NCBI RefSeq assembly: GCF_029094505.1
Contig: NZ_CP119108.1
Location: forward strand, 2,666,001 to 2,730,000
From: Microbacterium horticulturae
GTDB lineage: Bacteria; Actinomycetota; Actinomycetes; Actinomycetales; Microbacteriaceae
Reading direction: 5' to 3'
DNA length: 64,000 bases
The stretch's first letter is position 1, and every line of letters starts with the position of its first letter. Positions 44,494 through 53,431 of the stretch are shown piece after piece. Position numbers and translations under genes: made by a program. Below the pieces are notes generated by a model. It saw nothing but the letters and a program-made list of their open reading frames with translations. It did no database searches and was not told where the DNA came from.

Positions 44494-45807
44494 ATGACAG
44501 GGCGCGGATTCACACTCGCCGCAATGACGGTCGCCGGAGCGCTCGCGCTCACCGGCTGCGCGTTCGGCGGGACGGGCAACAACACGGCGACGACACTCGA
44601 GCCAACGGCGAACGCCACGGGCAAGATCACGATCTGGTCATGGGATGTCGCCGCGACGGCACTCAAGCGCCTGGCCAAGCAGTACGAAGCCGATCACAAA
44701 GACACCACGATCGACGTCGTCGACATCGGCTACGACAACGCCTACGACAAGATCTCGGTCGGCCTGCAGGCCGGCACGGGCCTGCCCGACATGATCACAC
44801 TCGAAACCGACCATGATCAGGGATACCTGTCGCAGTTCCCGAAAGGTTTCGCCGATCTCACGCCCGTATTCGGTTCGATGAAGTCCGATTTCGACCCGTT
44901 CAAATGGGATGCCGGCAGCGACAAGGACGGCAAGCTGCGCATGGCCCCGTGGGACTCGGGCACCGTGGGCATGTTCTACCGCACCGATTACTTCTCGAAG
45001 GCGGGCATCGACCCGGCCTCGATCAAGACCTGGGACGACCTGGTCGCGGCGGGCGAGACCATCAAGGCCAAGCTCGCCAAGACACTGATCACCGCCGACT
45101 TGTCGGCAGGCGGGCCGTTCTCCATGCTCCTGCAGCAGCAGGGCCAGGGCTACTTCAACGCCGCAGGCGAGATCACTGTCAACTCCCCCGCGGCTGTCAA
45201 GGTGATGACGCTGCTGAAGACCATGAATCAGAAGGGGCTCATCAAGAACGCGAAGGGGTGGGATGCCAGCGTCACGAGCGCGAAGGACGGCGATTCCGCC
45301 GTCACCCCCGAGGCGGTGTGGTGGATCGGCACGCTCCAGGGCGAGGCGCCCGAACTCAGTGGAAAGTACGCGGCGCGCGACCTGCCACTCTTCGACGACG
45401 CAAGCGCGCCCACGTCGAACAACGGCGGTTCGGGCCTGGCGATCCCCACACAGGCCAAGAACCCGCAGCTGGCCGCAGCGTTCATGAAGTTCGTGCTCGC
45501 CGACGAGGCCAACCAGGCGTCGATGATGAAGAACGAGGGCCTGTTCCCCGCGTTCCTGCCAGCGCTGAAGTCCGACTTCTTCCAGCAGCCCGACCCGTAC
45601 TTCGGTGGGCAGAAGGTCTACCAGTTCTTCGGCGACCTGACGCCGAAGATTCCCTCGATCACCTTCACCAGCGACCAATCGGCAGCCAGTGACGCGATCA
45701 CCAATGCCGTCGGCGCGGCCGTGCTCGGCAACACCGATCCCAAGAAGGCGCTGGATGACGCGGCCCAGCAGATCGCGACGGCCACAGGCAGGAAGATCGC
45801 AGGCTGA
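44494..45807 (+). CDS. Carbohydrate ABC substrate-binding lipoprotein (set 1)
   Basis: A 437-residue lipoprotein with perfect AAGGAGGT upstream of ATG 44494. The signal MTGRGFTLAAMTVAGALALTGC has lipobox LTGC. The mature protein is an extracellular-binding family 1 fold ('GKITIWSWDVAATALKRLAKQYEADHKDTTIDVVD', 'VGLQAGTGLPDMITLE', 'MAPWDSGTVGMFYRTDYFSKAGID'). It delivers an unidentified sugar to the two permeases that follow. Confidence 0.92.
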   Translation: MTGRGFTLAAMTVAGALALTGCAFGGTGNNTATTLEPTANATGKITIWSWDVAATALKRLAKQYEADHKDTTIDVVDIGYDNAYDKISVGLQAGTGLPDMITLETDHDQGYLSQFPKGFADLTPVFGSMKSDFDPFKWDAGSDKDGKLRMAPWDSGTVGMFYRTDYFSKAGIDPASIKTWDDLVAAGETIKAKLAKTLITADLSAGGPFSMLLQQQGQGYFNAAGEITVNSPAAVKVMTLLKTMNQKGLIKNAKGWDASVTSAKDGDSAVTPEAVWWIGTLQGEAPELSGKYAARDLPLFDDASAPTSNNGGSGLAIPTQAKNPQLAAAFMKFVLADEANQASMMKNEGLFPAFLPALKSDFFQQPDPYFGGQKVYQFFGDLTPKIPSITFTSDQSAASDAITNAVGAAVLGNTDPKKALDDAAQQIATATGRKIAG

Positions 45808-46742
45808 TGACGGCGTCACTGACCGTTCGGGAGCGCGGGACGCGCCGCGCTCCCGGCGGTACCCGCACCGCCGGAGCCCGGCTCGCGGGGCGACGGCAGC
45901 GTCCGGGCCTCTGGTTCGCGCTGCCGGCCGCGGCCCTGCTGCTCATCTTCTTCGCGTACCCGCTGGCAACGTCGTTGCTGCAGAGCTTCTTCAGCACGAA
46001 GGGCGGCGAGTCCACTTTCGTCGGGCTTGACCAGTACGCGCGACTGTTCCGCGACCCGCTCGTGCTGAAGAGTCTGGGTACGGCACTGCTGATCCTCGTG
46101 GTGCAGGTGCCGATCATGATCGCCCTGGCGGTCGGACTCGCGTACATTCTCAACCAAGCATGGGTGCGCTTCCGCTCCGGCTTCCGGCTCATCATCTTCC
46201 TGCCGGCGATCACGACGCTGGTCGCCTACTCGGTGGTCTTCCGGGTCATGATGACGACCGACGGCGGGGCACTGAACCAGATCCTCGGCGTGTTCGGCGC
46301 CGGCCCCATCGACTGGCTCAACAACGAGTGGTGGGCCCGGGTCGCCGTGATCGCGTCGATCACGTGGCGCTGGACCGGCTACAACATGGTGATCATCCTC
46401 GCGGGCCTGCAGGCGATCCCCGCCGAGCTGTATGAGGCGGCGCGCATCGATGGCGCCGGCCGCTGGCAGACGTTCTGGCACATCGTGGTTCCCCAGCTGC
46501 GGCCGGTGCTCATCTTCACCATCGTCACCTCGACGATCGGGGCACTGCAGCTGTTCGACGAGAACTTCATCCTCACCGGCGGCGGACCCAACAACGCCAC
46601 CCTCACACCGGTGCTGTACCTCTACAAGGTCGGCTTCCAGCAGTTCGACTTCGGCTACGCCGACGCGATCGCCTGGATGCTGGTCGTCCTGACCGCCATC
46701 ATCGCGGTCATCCAGTTCCGCGTCCTCCGGGAGAAGCCCTGA
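45807..46742 (+). CDS. Carbohydrate ABC permease, MalF type (set 1)
   Basis: A 311-residue six-helix permease sharing one base with the previous stop (TGATG). The EAA loop reads 'ELYEAARIDGAGRWQTFWHIVVPQLRPVLIF'. A Thr/Arg-rich 30-residue leader precedes the first helix ('GLWFALPAAALLLIFFAYPL'). Confidence 0.92.
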   Translation: MTASLTVRERGTRRAPGGTRTAGARLAGRRQRPGLWFALPAAALLLIFFAYPLATSLLQSFFSTKGGESTFVGLDQYARLFRDPLVLKSLGTALLILVVQVPIMIALAVGLAYILNQAWVRFRSGFRLIIFLPAITTLVAYSVVFRVMMTTDGGALNQILGVFGAGPIDWLNNEWWARVAVIASITWRWTGYNMVIILAGLQAIPAELYEAARIDGAGRWQTFWHIVVPQLRPVLIFTIVTSTIGALQLFDENFILTGGGPNNATLTPVLYLYKVGFQQFDFGYADAIAWMLVVLTAIIAVIQFRVLREKP

Positions 46743-47638
46743 TGACCACCGAGCTCATCGTCACCGGTCGCGCCCGACGCCGCGGCATCCCGTCGCGCCG
46801 CAGGCACGAGCCACTCCTGCGTCGGATCGCCCTACGCAGCCCCGTCTACCTCGTCCTCGTCGTCGCGAGCGTGCTCTCACTGATCCCGTTCGCGTGGATG
46901 GTGATCGCCTCCACGCACAAGACAAGCGACCTGTTCGTCACCCCCCTGCCACTGTTGCCCGGCGGCGAGTTCTGGCAGAACCTCGGCCGGCTGCAAGAGT
47001 CGGTGGGCTTCGGCCAGGTGATGATCAACAGTGTGCTGGTGGCAGTGCTGTACACCGTGTTCAGCTCGATCATCAGCGTCATGTGCGGGTACGGGCTGGC
47101 CACGTACCGGTTCCGCGGTCGCGGCGTGCTCATGGGCGTCATCCTCGTCACGATGATGATCCCCATGCAGGTGCTGCTCGTGCCACTTTTCCAGATGATG
47201 GCCAGCGCCGGGTGGATCGACTCGTACCAAGCGCTGATCATTCCGTTCCTGGCCAATGCGTTCGGCATCTTCCTGATGCGACAGGGGTTCCTCGACTTCC
47301 CCACCACACTCATCGAGGCGGCGCGCATCGATGGCGCATCCGAGCTGCGCACGTTCTACCGCATCGTGCTGCCGGTCGCGCGTCCGCAGATCGCGGCGCT
47401 CATCATCTACACGTTCATCAGCCAGTGGAACTCGTTCATCTGGCCGCTGCTGATGCTCAACAGCGAAGACAAGTACACGATCCCGGTCGCGCTGAACACG
47501 ATGATCGGCCTGAGCCGCGTCGACTACTCGGGCCTTATGCTCGGTTCGCTCCTGGCGACGCTTCCGCTGTTCCTCCTGTTCCTGGTCTTCCAGAAGCAGT
47601 TCGTCGCGGGTCTGCTCGGCGGGGCCGTCAAAGGATGA
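46742..47638 (+). CDS. Carbohydrate ABC permease, MalG type (set 1)
   Basis: A 298-residue permease, again joined by TGATG. EAA loop 'TLIEAARIDGASELRTFYRIVLPVARPQIAAL'. No ATPase gene follows; a shared MsiK-like ATPase encoded elsewhere probably powers transport. The gene ends at a strong terminator. Confidence 0.92.
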   Translation: MTTELIVTGRARRRGIPSRRRHEPLLRRIALRSPVYLVLVVASVLSLIPFAWMVIASTHKTSDLFVTPLPLLPGGEFWQNLGRLQESVGFGQVMINSVLVAVLYTVFSSIISVMCGYGLATYRFRGRGVLMGVILVTMMIPMQVLLVPLFQMMASAGWIDSYQALIIPFLANAFGIFLMRQGFLDFPTTLIEAARIDGASELRTFYRIVLPVARPQIAALIIYTFISQWNSFIWPLLMLNSEDKYTIPVALNTMIGLSRVDYSGLMLGSLLATLPLFLLFLVFQKQFVAGLLGGAVKG

Positions 47639-47655
47639 GCCGCACGCACCGTCGA

Positions 47656-47700
47656 ATGAGGGCGGGATGCTGCAGCCGCAGCATCCCGCCCTCATTTGTA
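47656..47700 (+). terminator. Strong rho-independent terminator after permease set 1
   Basis: An 18-bp perfect stem, ATGAGGGCGGGATGCTGC against GCAGCATCCCGCCCTCAT, with loop AGCC, followed by TTGTA. Confidence 0.93.
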
Positions 47701-47724
47701 CAGTCACGAATCGGTCTCGCCCTC

Positions 47725-47755
47725 TTGACGTCTATGTGTTTTGTATACAGAATAC
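47725..47755 (+). promoter_or_regulatory. Promoter with GntR operator-like site 2 (TGTATACAGAATAC)
   Basis: TTGACG (47725-47730) and CAGAAT (47748-47753) are 17 bp apart. The motif TGTATACAGAATAC (47742-47755) covers the -10, a position suited to repression. It drives the second binding-protein gene. Confidence 0.7.
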
Positions 47756-47790
47756 CGAATAACAGCGTTCTTCCTCGAGAAGGGTCTCTC

Positions 47791-49098
47791 ATGCTCCGCT
47801 CACGCAAAGTCCTCACCATCGCTACGACCGTCACGGCGGTCACGGCACTTTCCCTCGGCCTCGGCGCGTGCAGCGGCGGTGGCGGCAACGGCGGCTCGGA
47901 CGGTCAGCAGACCGTCGTGTGGTCGACGTGGGGCACCCCGCAAGAACTCACCCGCTACAAGGAGTTCGACGCACAGTTCATGAAGGACCATCCGAATATC
48001 AAGGTGGTCCTCCAACCGGTGGCCGACTACGGCGACTACCACACGAAGCTGCTCACCGAATTGGCATCGGGTACTGCACCCGACGTCTTCTACATCGGCG
48101 ACGACCAGATCGGCAAGTTCGTCAACTCGAACGTGCTCATGCCGCTGAATGAGCTGATGAGTTCGAAAGACAGCAAGACCAAGCCCGACGATTTCGCGCA
48201 GGGGCTGCTGGGCGCCGCCGAGAAGGACGACAAGATCCTCGCCGAGCCGAACGACTCGAACCCGGACGCGCTCTGGTATGACAAGGTCGCGCTGAAGAAG
48301 GCCGGCATCACCGAAGATCCCGCGACCCTCGCTTCCGAAGGCAAGTGGACGACGCAGAAGTATCTGGAGATGAACGACAAGCTTCACGCCGCGGGTCTGA
48401 CCGGATCGATGTTCTGGAACTACTGGTCCACGCACTGGAGCTGGATCTCCTCGCAGGGCGGCAAGGCCTTCGACGACAACGGCGACTTCGTCGCCAACAC
48501 CGATCCGACCTCGGTGGCGGCGATGGACACGTTCGGCAAGTACTTCCAAGACAAGACGTTTGTCGTCGCCGACACGCTGCCCAGCGGTGCCGGGGCCGAC
48601 TCAGTGTTCGTGACGCACAAGGCCGGGTTCTTCATCCAGGGCCGCTACACGATCGGCACCGTCAAATCGGCCGGCGACCCGCAGAACTACGATGTCGCCC
48701 CATGGCCGACGCCCGACGGCAAGGCCGCGCCCACCGGCGTCGCCGTGAGCTACCTCGCCATCAATGACAAGACGAAGGTGAAGGATGCCGCGTTCACGTT
48801 CTGGACGAACTTCCTGAGCAAGGACGGCCAGACGTTCCGCCTGAAGGGCAGCGGCAACGCCGTGCCCTCGATCAAGGGCGCCGACAGCGTCGTGCTCGAC
48901 GGCTACCCTGATCACGCCCAGACGCTGCTCGACATGCGCGACCTCGGCTTCGAGGACTACGCAACCGAAGCGCAGGTGCCCGGTCTGTCGACCGACGTGA
49001 GCGACATCATGCTCAAGCTGTACCAGGGCAAGCTCACCGGCCAGCAGGCGCTCGACCAGTCGGCCCAGCTCATCTCGAGCAAGACCTCGGGCAAGTAG
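47791..49098 (+). CDS. Carbohydrate ABC substrate-binding lipoprotein (set 2)
   Basis: A 435-residue lipoprotein (MLRSRKVLTIATTVTAVTALSLGLGAC, lipobox LGAC) with GAGAAGGG upstream. Extracellular-binding family 1 ('TVVWSTWGTPQELTRYKEFDAQFMKDHPNIKVVLQPV', 'LLTELASGTAPDVFYIGDDQ', 'KAGFFIQGRYTIGTVK'). It is only distantly similar to the set 1 protein, so the two importers probably take different sugars. Confidence 0.92.
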   Translation: MLRSRKVLTIATTVTAVTALSLGLGACSGGGGNGGSDGQQTVVWSTWGTPQELTRYKEFDAQFMKDHPNIKVVLQPVADYGDYHTKLLTELASGTAPDVFYIGDDQIGKFVNSNVLMPLNELMSSKDSKTKPDDFAQGLLGAAEKDDKILAEPNDSNPDALWYDKVALKKAGITEDPATLASEGKWTTQKYLEMNDKLHAAGLTGSMFWNYWSTHWSWISSQGGKAFDDNGDFVANTDPTSVAAMDTFGKYFQDKTFVVADTLPSGAGADSVFVTHKAGFFIQGRYTIGTVKSAGDPQNYDVAPWPTPDGKAAPTGVAVSYLAINDKTKVKDAAFTFWTNFLSKDGQTFRLKGSGNAVPSIKGADSVVLDGYPDHAQTLLDMRDLGFEDYATEAQVPGLSTDVSDIMLKLYQGKLTGQQALDQSAQLISSKTSGK

Positions 49099-49108
49099 GA
49101 GCCGGGTC

Positions 49109-50071
49109 GTGACCGGGTCCTCCGTCGGCATCGCGGACGCCGCGATGACCGGAGTGCCGGCGCCGGGCGCGCCTCGTGCAGAGGCCGCCTGGCGCCGACG
49201 CGACCGCCGCTGGGGCTATGTCTTCGTCGCGCCGCAGATGATCGGGATGGGCGTTTTCGTGCTCGTCCCGTTCATCGCCGCCCTCGTGCTCGCCTTCGCG
49301 CAATGGGACGGCCTGACGCCCCTGAGCTGGGTGGGCTTCGACAACTTCAAGACCGAGCTGACCGACCCGCTGTTCGGGCGGGCGCTGGTCAACACCATGC
49401 TCATCGCCGTGGTCACGGTGCCGATCGGGCTGGGGCTGGCTGTCATCGTCGCCGTGGCGCTCGAGCGGCTGAAGACCCGCACGCTCTACCTGGCGCTGTT
49501 CTTCGCCCCGGTGATCACCAGCAGCATCGCCGTCGCCATGATCTGGCAGCAGCTGTTCCGCACCGACGGCATCATTTCGCGCACGATCGCGGCGGCCTTC
49601 CACGTGCCTGCCCCCGACTGGCTCGCCGACCCGCACCTGGCGCTGATCGCCGTGTGCATCGTGACGATCTGGTCATCGCTGGGTCTGAACGTCGTCATCT
49701 TCCTCGCGGGCCTGCAGAACATCTCGCCGAGCGTCATCGAGGCCGCACGCATCGACGGTGCCGGCGCCGTGGCCCTGTTCTTCCGCATCCGCCTGCCGCT
49801 GCTATCGCCGGTGATCTTCTTCTCGTCGATCATCGCGTTCATCAGCTCGCTGCAGACGTTCGACATCGTCTTCGTACTCGTGGCCAACGCCGGCCCCGAC
49901 AACGCCACGCGCACGATCGTCTACCACATCTACGATCTTGGCTTCGGCAAGACGCAGTTCGGCGTCGCCAGCGCGGCATCCATTCTGTTGCTGATCCTGA
50001 CGCTGGTGATCACCGCGATCCAGTTCGGGTTCCAGAAGCGGTTCGTGCATTACGAGGAGGGCGCGGCATGA
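49109..50071 (+). CDS. Carbohydrate ABC permease, MalF type (set 2)
   Basis: A 320-residue permease from GTG 49109 behind TAGGAG; ATG 49145 is an alternative. EAA loop 'SVIEAARIDGAGAVALFFRIRLPLLSPVIFF'. It overlaps the next permease by 4 bp. Confidence 0.92.
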   Translation: MTGSSVGIADAAMTGVPAPGAPRAEAAWRRRDRRWGYVFVAPQMIGMGVFVLVPFIAALVLAFAQWDGLTPLSWVGFDNFKTELTDPLFGRALVNTMLIAVVTVPIGLGLAVIVAVALERLKTRTLYLALFFAPVITSSIAVAMIWQQLFRTDGIISRTIAAAFHVPAPDWLADPHLALIAVCIVTIWSSLGLNVVIFLAGLQNISPSVIEAARIDGAGAVALFFRIRLPLLSPVIFFSSIIAFISSLQTFDIVFVLVANAGPDNATRTIVYHIYDLGFGKTQFGVASAASILLLILTLVITAIQFGFQKRFVHYEEGAA

Positions 50072-51012
50072 GCACCCCCAAGCCCCGGCTGACCGACGGC
50101 ACGCTCGCGGCGGCGACCGACTCCACGCGGGCGCTGACCGCCCCCGGCACGTCCTTCCGGCCGCACGCGCGCCCCGGACGCACGAAACGCCGCGTGACCG
50201 CGACGATCCTGCACGTCGTGCTGCTGCTGGCGGGGCTGGCGATGGTGTATCCGTTCGTGTGGATGCTGGTGACGGCGTTCAAGGGGCTACCGCAGCTACT
50301 CAACCAACCGCTGAGCTTCTGGCCGAACCCGTGGCAGCCGCAGAATTTCATCGACGCGTGGAACGACGCCCCGTTCGGCCAGGCGTACGCGAACAGCATC
50401 TACATCGCGATCCTCGTCGTGATCGGCACGCTCATCACCGCGTCGATGGCCGGCTACGCGTTCGCGCGCATCAAGTTTCGCGGCTCACGCGTCATGTTCG
50501 TCATGTTCCTGGCCACGCAGATGATCCCGATGCAGGTCACACTCATCCCCTTCTATCTGCTCATGGCCAAGTTCGGGTGGGTCGATTCGCACCTGTCGCT
50601 GATCGTCCCGGCGGCGCTGGCGAACCCGTTCGCCGTGTTCCTCATGCGGCAGTTCGTGCTGTCGCTGCCGAAGGAGCTCGAAGAGGCCGCCCTCGTCGAC
50701 GGCGCCGGCCGCTGGCGCGTCTTCTGGAGCATCGTGCTGCCCAACCTGCGCCCCGGCCTCGGCGCCCTGGCGATCATCGTGGCGCTGGGCACATGGAACA
50801 ACTTCCTGCTGCCGCTGGTCATGCTCAACAGCCAGAACCTGTTCACCGTGCCGTTGCTGCTGCAGAGCTTCCAGGGGCAGTTCGGCTCGATCAACTACGG
50901 GCTGATCATGGCCGCGTCGGCCGTGGCGACGATCCCCATGCTCGTCGCGTTCGTCATCGGCCAGCGGCAGATCCTCAACAGCATGGCCGCGTCCGGCCTG
51001 GGCGGGCGATGA
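50068..51012 (+). CDS. Carbohydrate ABC permease, MalG type (set 2)
   Basis: A 314-residue permease with EAA loop 'ELEEAALVDGAGRWRVFWSIVLPNLRPGLGAL'. ~50 polar N-terminal residues precede the first helix. It overlaps both neighbours by 4 bp, tying transport to the glycosidase that follows. Confidence 0.92.
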   Translation: MSTPKPRLTDGTLAAATDSTRALTAPGTSFRPHARPGRTKRRVTATILHVVLLLAGLAMVYPFVWMLVTAFKGLPQLLNQPLSFWPNPWQPQNFIDAWNDAPFGQAYANSIYIAILVVIGTLITASMAGYAFARIKFRGSRVMFVMFLATQMIPMQVTLIPFYLLMAKFGWVDSHLSLIVPAALANPFAVFLMRQFVLSLPKELEEAALVDGAGRWRVFWSIVLPNLRPGLGALAIIVALGTWNNFLLPLVMLNSQNLFTVPLLLQSFQGQFGSINYGLIMAASAVATIPMLVAFVIGQRQILNSMAASGLGGR

Positions 51013-52649
51013 TCCCCGCCGAGCAGGCCGCGCGCCACCTCGATCTCGTGCAGGCGCCGTTCACCCTGCCGTCGTCGCGCCTGCTCGTGTTCCGTGAGAA
51101 CGACGCGACGGGGCAGGATGCCGCGGCCGACGCGCGCGCTCTGCGCGTGCACACTGCCGAGTACGAGAGGCCGCTGCGCGCCTGCCGCGTCATCGACCGG
51201 CTCGAGGTGCGCGATGCCGACAGCGAGCTGGTGCCGGTGCGCGAGGTGCGCCCCGACCGCATCGTGTTCGCCGGCGGCGGGACCCTGACGTTCGCCGGCC
51301 CCGGAGCGCTGAGCGTGTGCGCACCACCCGGCGGCACCATCGCCTGGACGCTGCCCGACGGCACCCGGCACACGCACGCCGGCGCCGTGCGCCTCCACGT
51401 GAGTGCCGACCGCACGATGACCGCCGAGACCCAACGACACCACGACGACGCCCTCGATGCGACCGCGGCGGTATGGGCGGACTGGTTCGGCCGCTGCCCG
51501 CACGTGCGCGACGATCTACAGGAGATGACCGCGTTCTGCTGGTGGGTGCTCGGCGCGAACATCGTCGGCCTGCCTCGCCTGGGCGACGTGCGCGCCGTGG
51601 TGCCATCGAAGATCGGGTACGTCGGCCTGTGGCAGTGGGACGCCTATTTCATCGCCGCCGGCCTGCGCCACGGCGACCCGGCGCTGGCCCGCGAGCAGCT
51701 CGAGCTCGCGTTGCGCTTTCCCACTCCCACCGGGCAACTGGCCGACGTCGTGCATGAAGAGGGCACGCTCGCCTCGAGCGATGACCTGCCCATCGCCGAT
51801 CGCGCGCACCTGCGCCGCGACGGCTCGGCCATCGCCGACCCCGAGGCGCCGATCCCACTGACCAAGCCGCCTCTGACGGCCTGGGCGCTGCGCGCCGTGC
51901 TCGAGGTCTCACCCGATGATGCGTGGGCCCGGCGGATGCTCTCGGTCATCGAACGATCGCAGGACTGGTGGTTCACCTACTCCGACGCCGACGCCGACGG
52001 GATGCCGGAATACGCGCATCCCTACTCGTCCGGTCTCGACGACAGCCCGATCTTCGACGGCCGACTACCTGTCGCCTCCCCTGACCTCGGGGCTTACCTC
52101 GTGCGGCAAGACCTCGACCTGGCGCTCCTGTGCGAGCAACTGGGCACCGGCGATGCGGCATCCCACCGCCGCCGCGCGCAGCGCACGATGGGTCTGCTTG
52201 CGCGCATGTGGCACCCTGAGCGGCGGGCGTTCCTGGCCGAGGGGCGTCCGACCGATGCGATCACCGGTCTCATGCCGCTGCTGACCGGGATGCTCGATGC
52301 GCCCACGGTCGACGCACTGGTGGCCGCGCTCGACGACCCCGCACGTTTCGCCACGTCCTGGGCTGTGCCCACGGTCGCAGCCGGCGATGACGACTTCGAC
52401 CCCGAGCGCATGTGGCGCGGCCCGGTGTGGGTGAACACCAACGTGCTCGTGGCCGAGGGACTCGAGCGCTCGGGCCACCCCGAGCGCGCCCGGCGACTGC
52501 GCGAGCAGACCGTGCAGCTGGTGATGCACGCCGGCGGCCCGCACGAATACTTCACACCCGATACCGGGTGCAAGGCCCCCACCGCCACCACCGCCTTCGG
52601 CTGGTCGGCGGCGCTGTTCGTCGATCTGGCCGTGCGCCTGTCGGCGTGA
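51009..52649 (+). CDS. GH63/MGH1-like glycoside hydrolase
   Basis: A 546-residue cytoplasmic enzyme. The C-terminal two thirds is an (alpha/alpha)6-barrel with 'KIGYVGLWQWDAYFIAAGL', 'GMPEYAHPYSSGLDDSPIFDG' (candidate catalytic Asp region) and 'FDPERMWRGPVWVNTNVLVAEGL', the features of GH63 and mannosylglycerate-hydrolase-like enzymes. The N-terminal ~150 residues form a small beta domain. The sugar is unknown; coupling to the permease suggests it acts on the imported glycoside. Confidence 0.8.
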   Translation: MIPAEQAARHLDLVQAPFTLPSSRLLVFRENDATGQDAAADARALRVHTAEYERPLRACRVIDRLEVRDADSELVPVREVRPDRIVFAGGGTLTFAGPGALSVCAPPGGTIAWTLPDGTRHTHAGAVRLHVSADRTMTAETQRHHDDALDATAAVWADWFGRCPHVRDDLQEMTAFCWWVLGANIVGLPRLGDVRAVVPSKIGYVGLWQWDAYFIAAGLRHGDPALAREQLELALRFPTPTGQLADVVHEEGTLASSDDLPIADRAHLRRDGSAIADPEAPIPLTKPPLTAWALRAVLEVSPDDAWARRMLSVIERSQDWWFTYSDADADGMPEYAHPYSSGLDDSPIFDGRLPVASPDLGAYLVRQDLDLALLCEQLGTGDAASHRRRAQRTMGLLARMWHPERRAFLAEGRPTDAITGLMPLLTGMLDAPTVDALVAALDDPARFATSWAVPTVAAGDDDFDPERMWRGPVWVNTNVLVAEGLERSGHPERARRLREQTVQLVMHAGGPHEYFTPDTGCKAPTATTAFGWSAALFVDLAVRLSA

Positions 52650-52656
52650 GCGCGGG

Positions 52657-53313
52657 TCAGTCGGTGAAGTAGGTGCTCGAGGCGTTGGCGAGGATGCGAG
52701 TGGCCCCGTGCATCCAGTTGATCTCGAGCGCGTCGACGGCGCCGGGCACATCTCCCGCGGCCAGGCACCGGGCGATTTCGGCATGTTCGGCCGAGACGCG
52801 GTGGATCGTCGCGTCGCTCGGCACGAGCAGCGACTCGTACCGATGGAACGCGCCGCGTACGGTCTCGATGATCGTGAGCAGGCGCCCGTTCGGGCACGCC
52901 GAGAGCATGAGTGTGTGCCACTCGTCGTCCTTGGAGACGACCAGCGAATGTTCGACCTCTTCCTGTGTGAAGGCGGCTGCCATCTCACCCAGACGCACGC
53001 CGAGCGTCTTCAACTCATCGAGCGGGCTCAGCCGCAGCGCGAGCCCCTCCAGGGTCGCCATGACGGGCGCGAGCTCTTCGAACTCGGCCTTGCTCAGCGG
53101 CGCGAAGCGGAACCCCTTGCCGTTCTCGCTCTCGATCTGCCCATCGCTCTCGAGCCAGATCAGCGCTTCGCGTAGCGGAGTGCGGCTCACGCCGATCTCG
53201 TTGGCGAGCTGCACTTCATTGATGCCCTCGCCCGGCCGCACGCGGCCCGAGCGCATCCAGGCCAGCAGTTCATCGCGCACCTGCATGCGCAGGTTCTTCC
53301 GCTCGATTGCCAT
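52657..53313 (-). CDS. GntR/FadR-type transcriptional regulator
   Basis: A 218-residue regulator starting at ATG 53313 behind AAGGAG. The winged helix 'QVRDELLAWMRSGRVRPGEGINEVQLANEIGVSRTPLREALIWLESDGQIE' is followed by an FCD-type helical effector domain with His and Asp metal ligands ('DDEWHTLMLSACPN', 'SAEHAEIARCLAAGD'). It is divergent from the GH42 operon and convergent with the GH63-like gene. Four copies of a 14-bp motif in the island are its likely operators. Confidence 0.9.
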   Translation of the reverse strand: MAIERKNLRMQVRDELLAWMRSGRVRPGEGINEVQLANEIGVSRTPLREALIWLESDGQIESENGKGFRFAPLSKAEFEELAPVMATLEGLALRLSPLDELKTLGVRLGEMAAAFTQEEVEHSLVVSKDDEWHTLMLSACPNGRLLTIIETVRGAFHRYESLLVPSDATIHRVSAEHAEIARCLAAGDVPGAVDALEINWMHGATRILANASSTYFTD

Positions 53314-53328
53314 GGATTCTCCTTGTAC

Positions 53329-53374
53329 TTGACCGTCTACAGTATTCAGCATAGCCTCGCTGTATACAGAATAC
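53329..53374 (+). promoter_or_regulatory. Divergent gntR/GH42 regulatory region with operator-like sites 3 and 4
   Basis: TTGACC (53329-53334) and TAGCCT (53352-53357), 17 bp apart, form a plus-strand promoter. CGTCTACAGTATTC (53334-53347) sits in its spacer and TGTATACAGAATAC (53361-53374) just beyond the -10, identical to site 2. This is the expected layout for repression of the GH42 operon and autorepression of gntR. Confidence 0.7.
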
Positions 53375-53431
53375 ATTTGGCAGCAAGCATCCACCGGTCC
53401 CACGCCGAACCCACCTGACGAAGGAGTCCGC

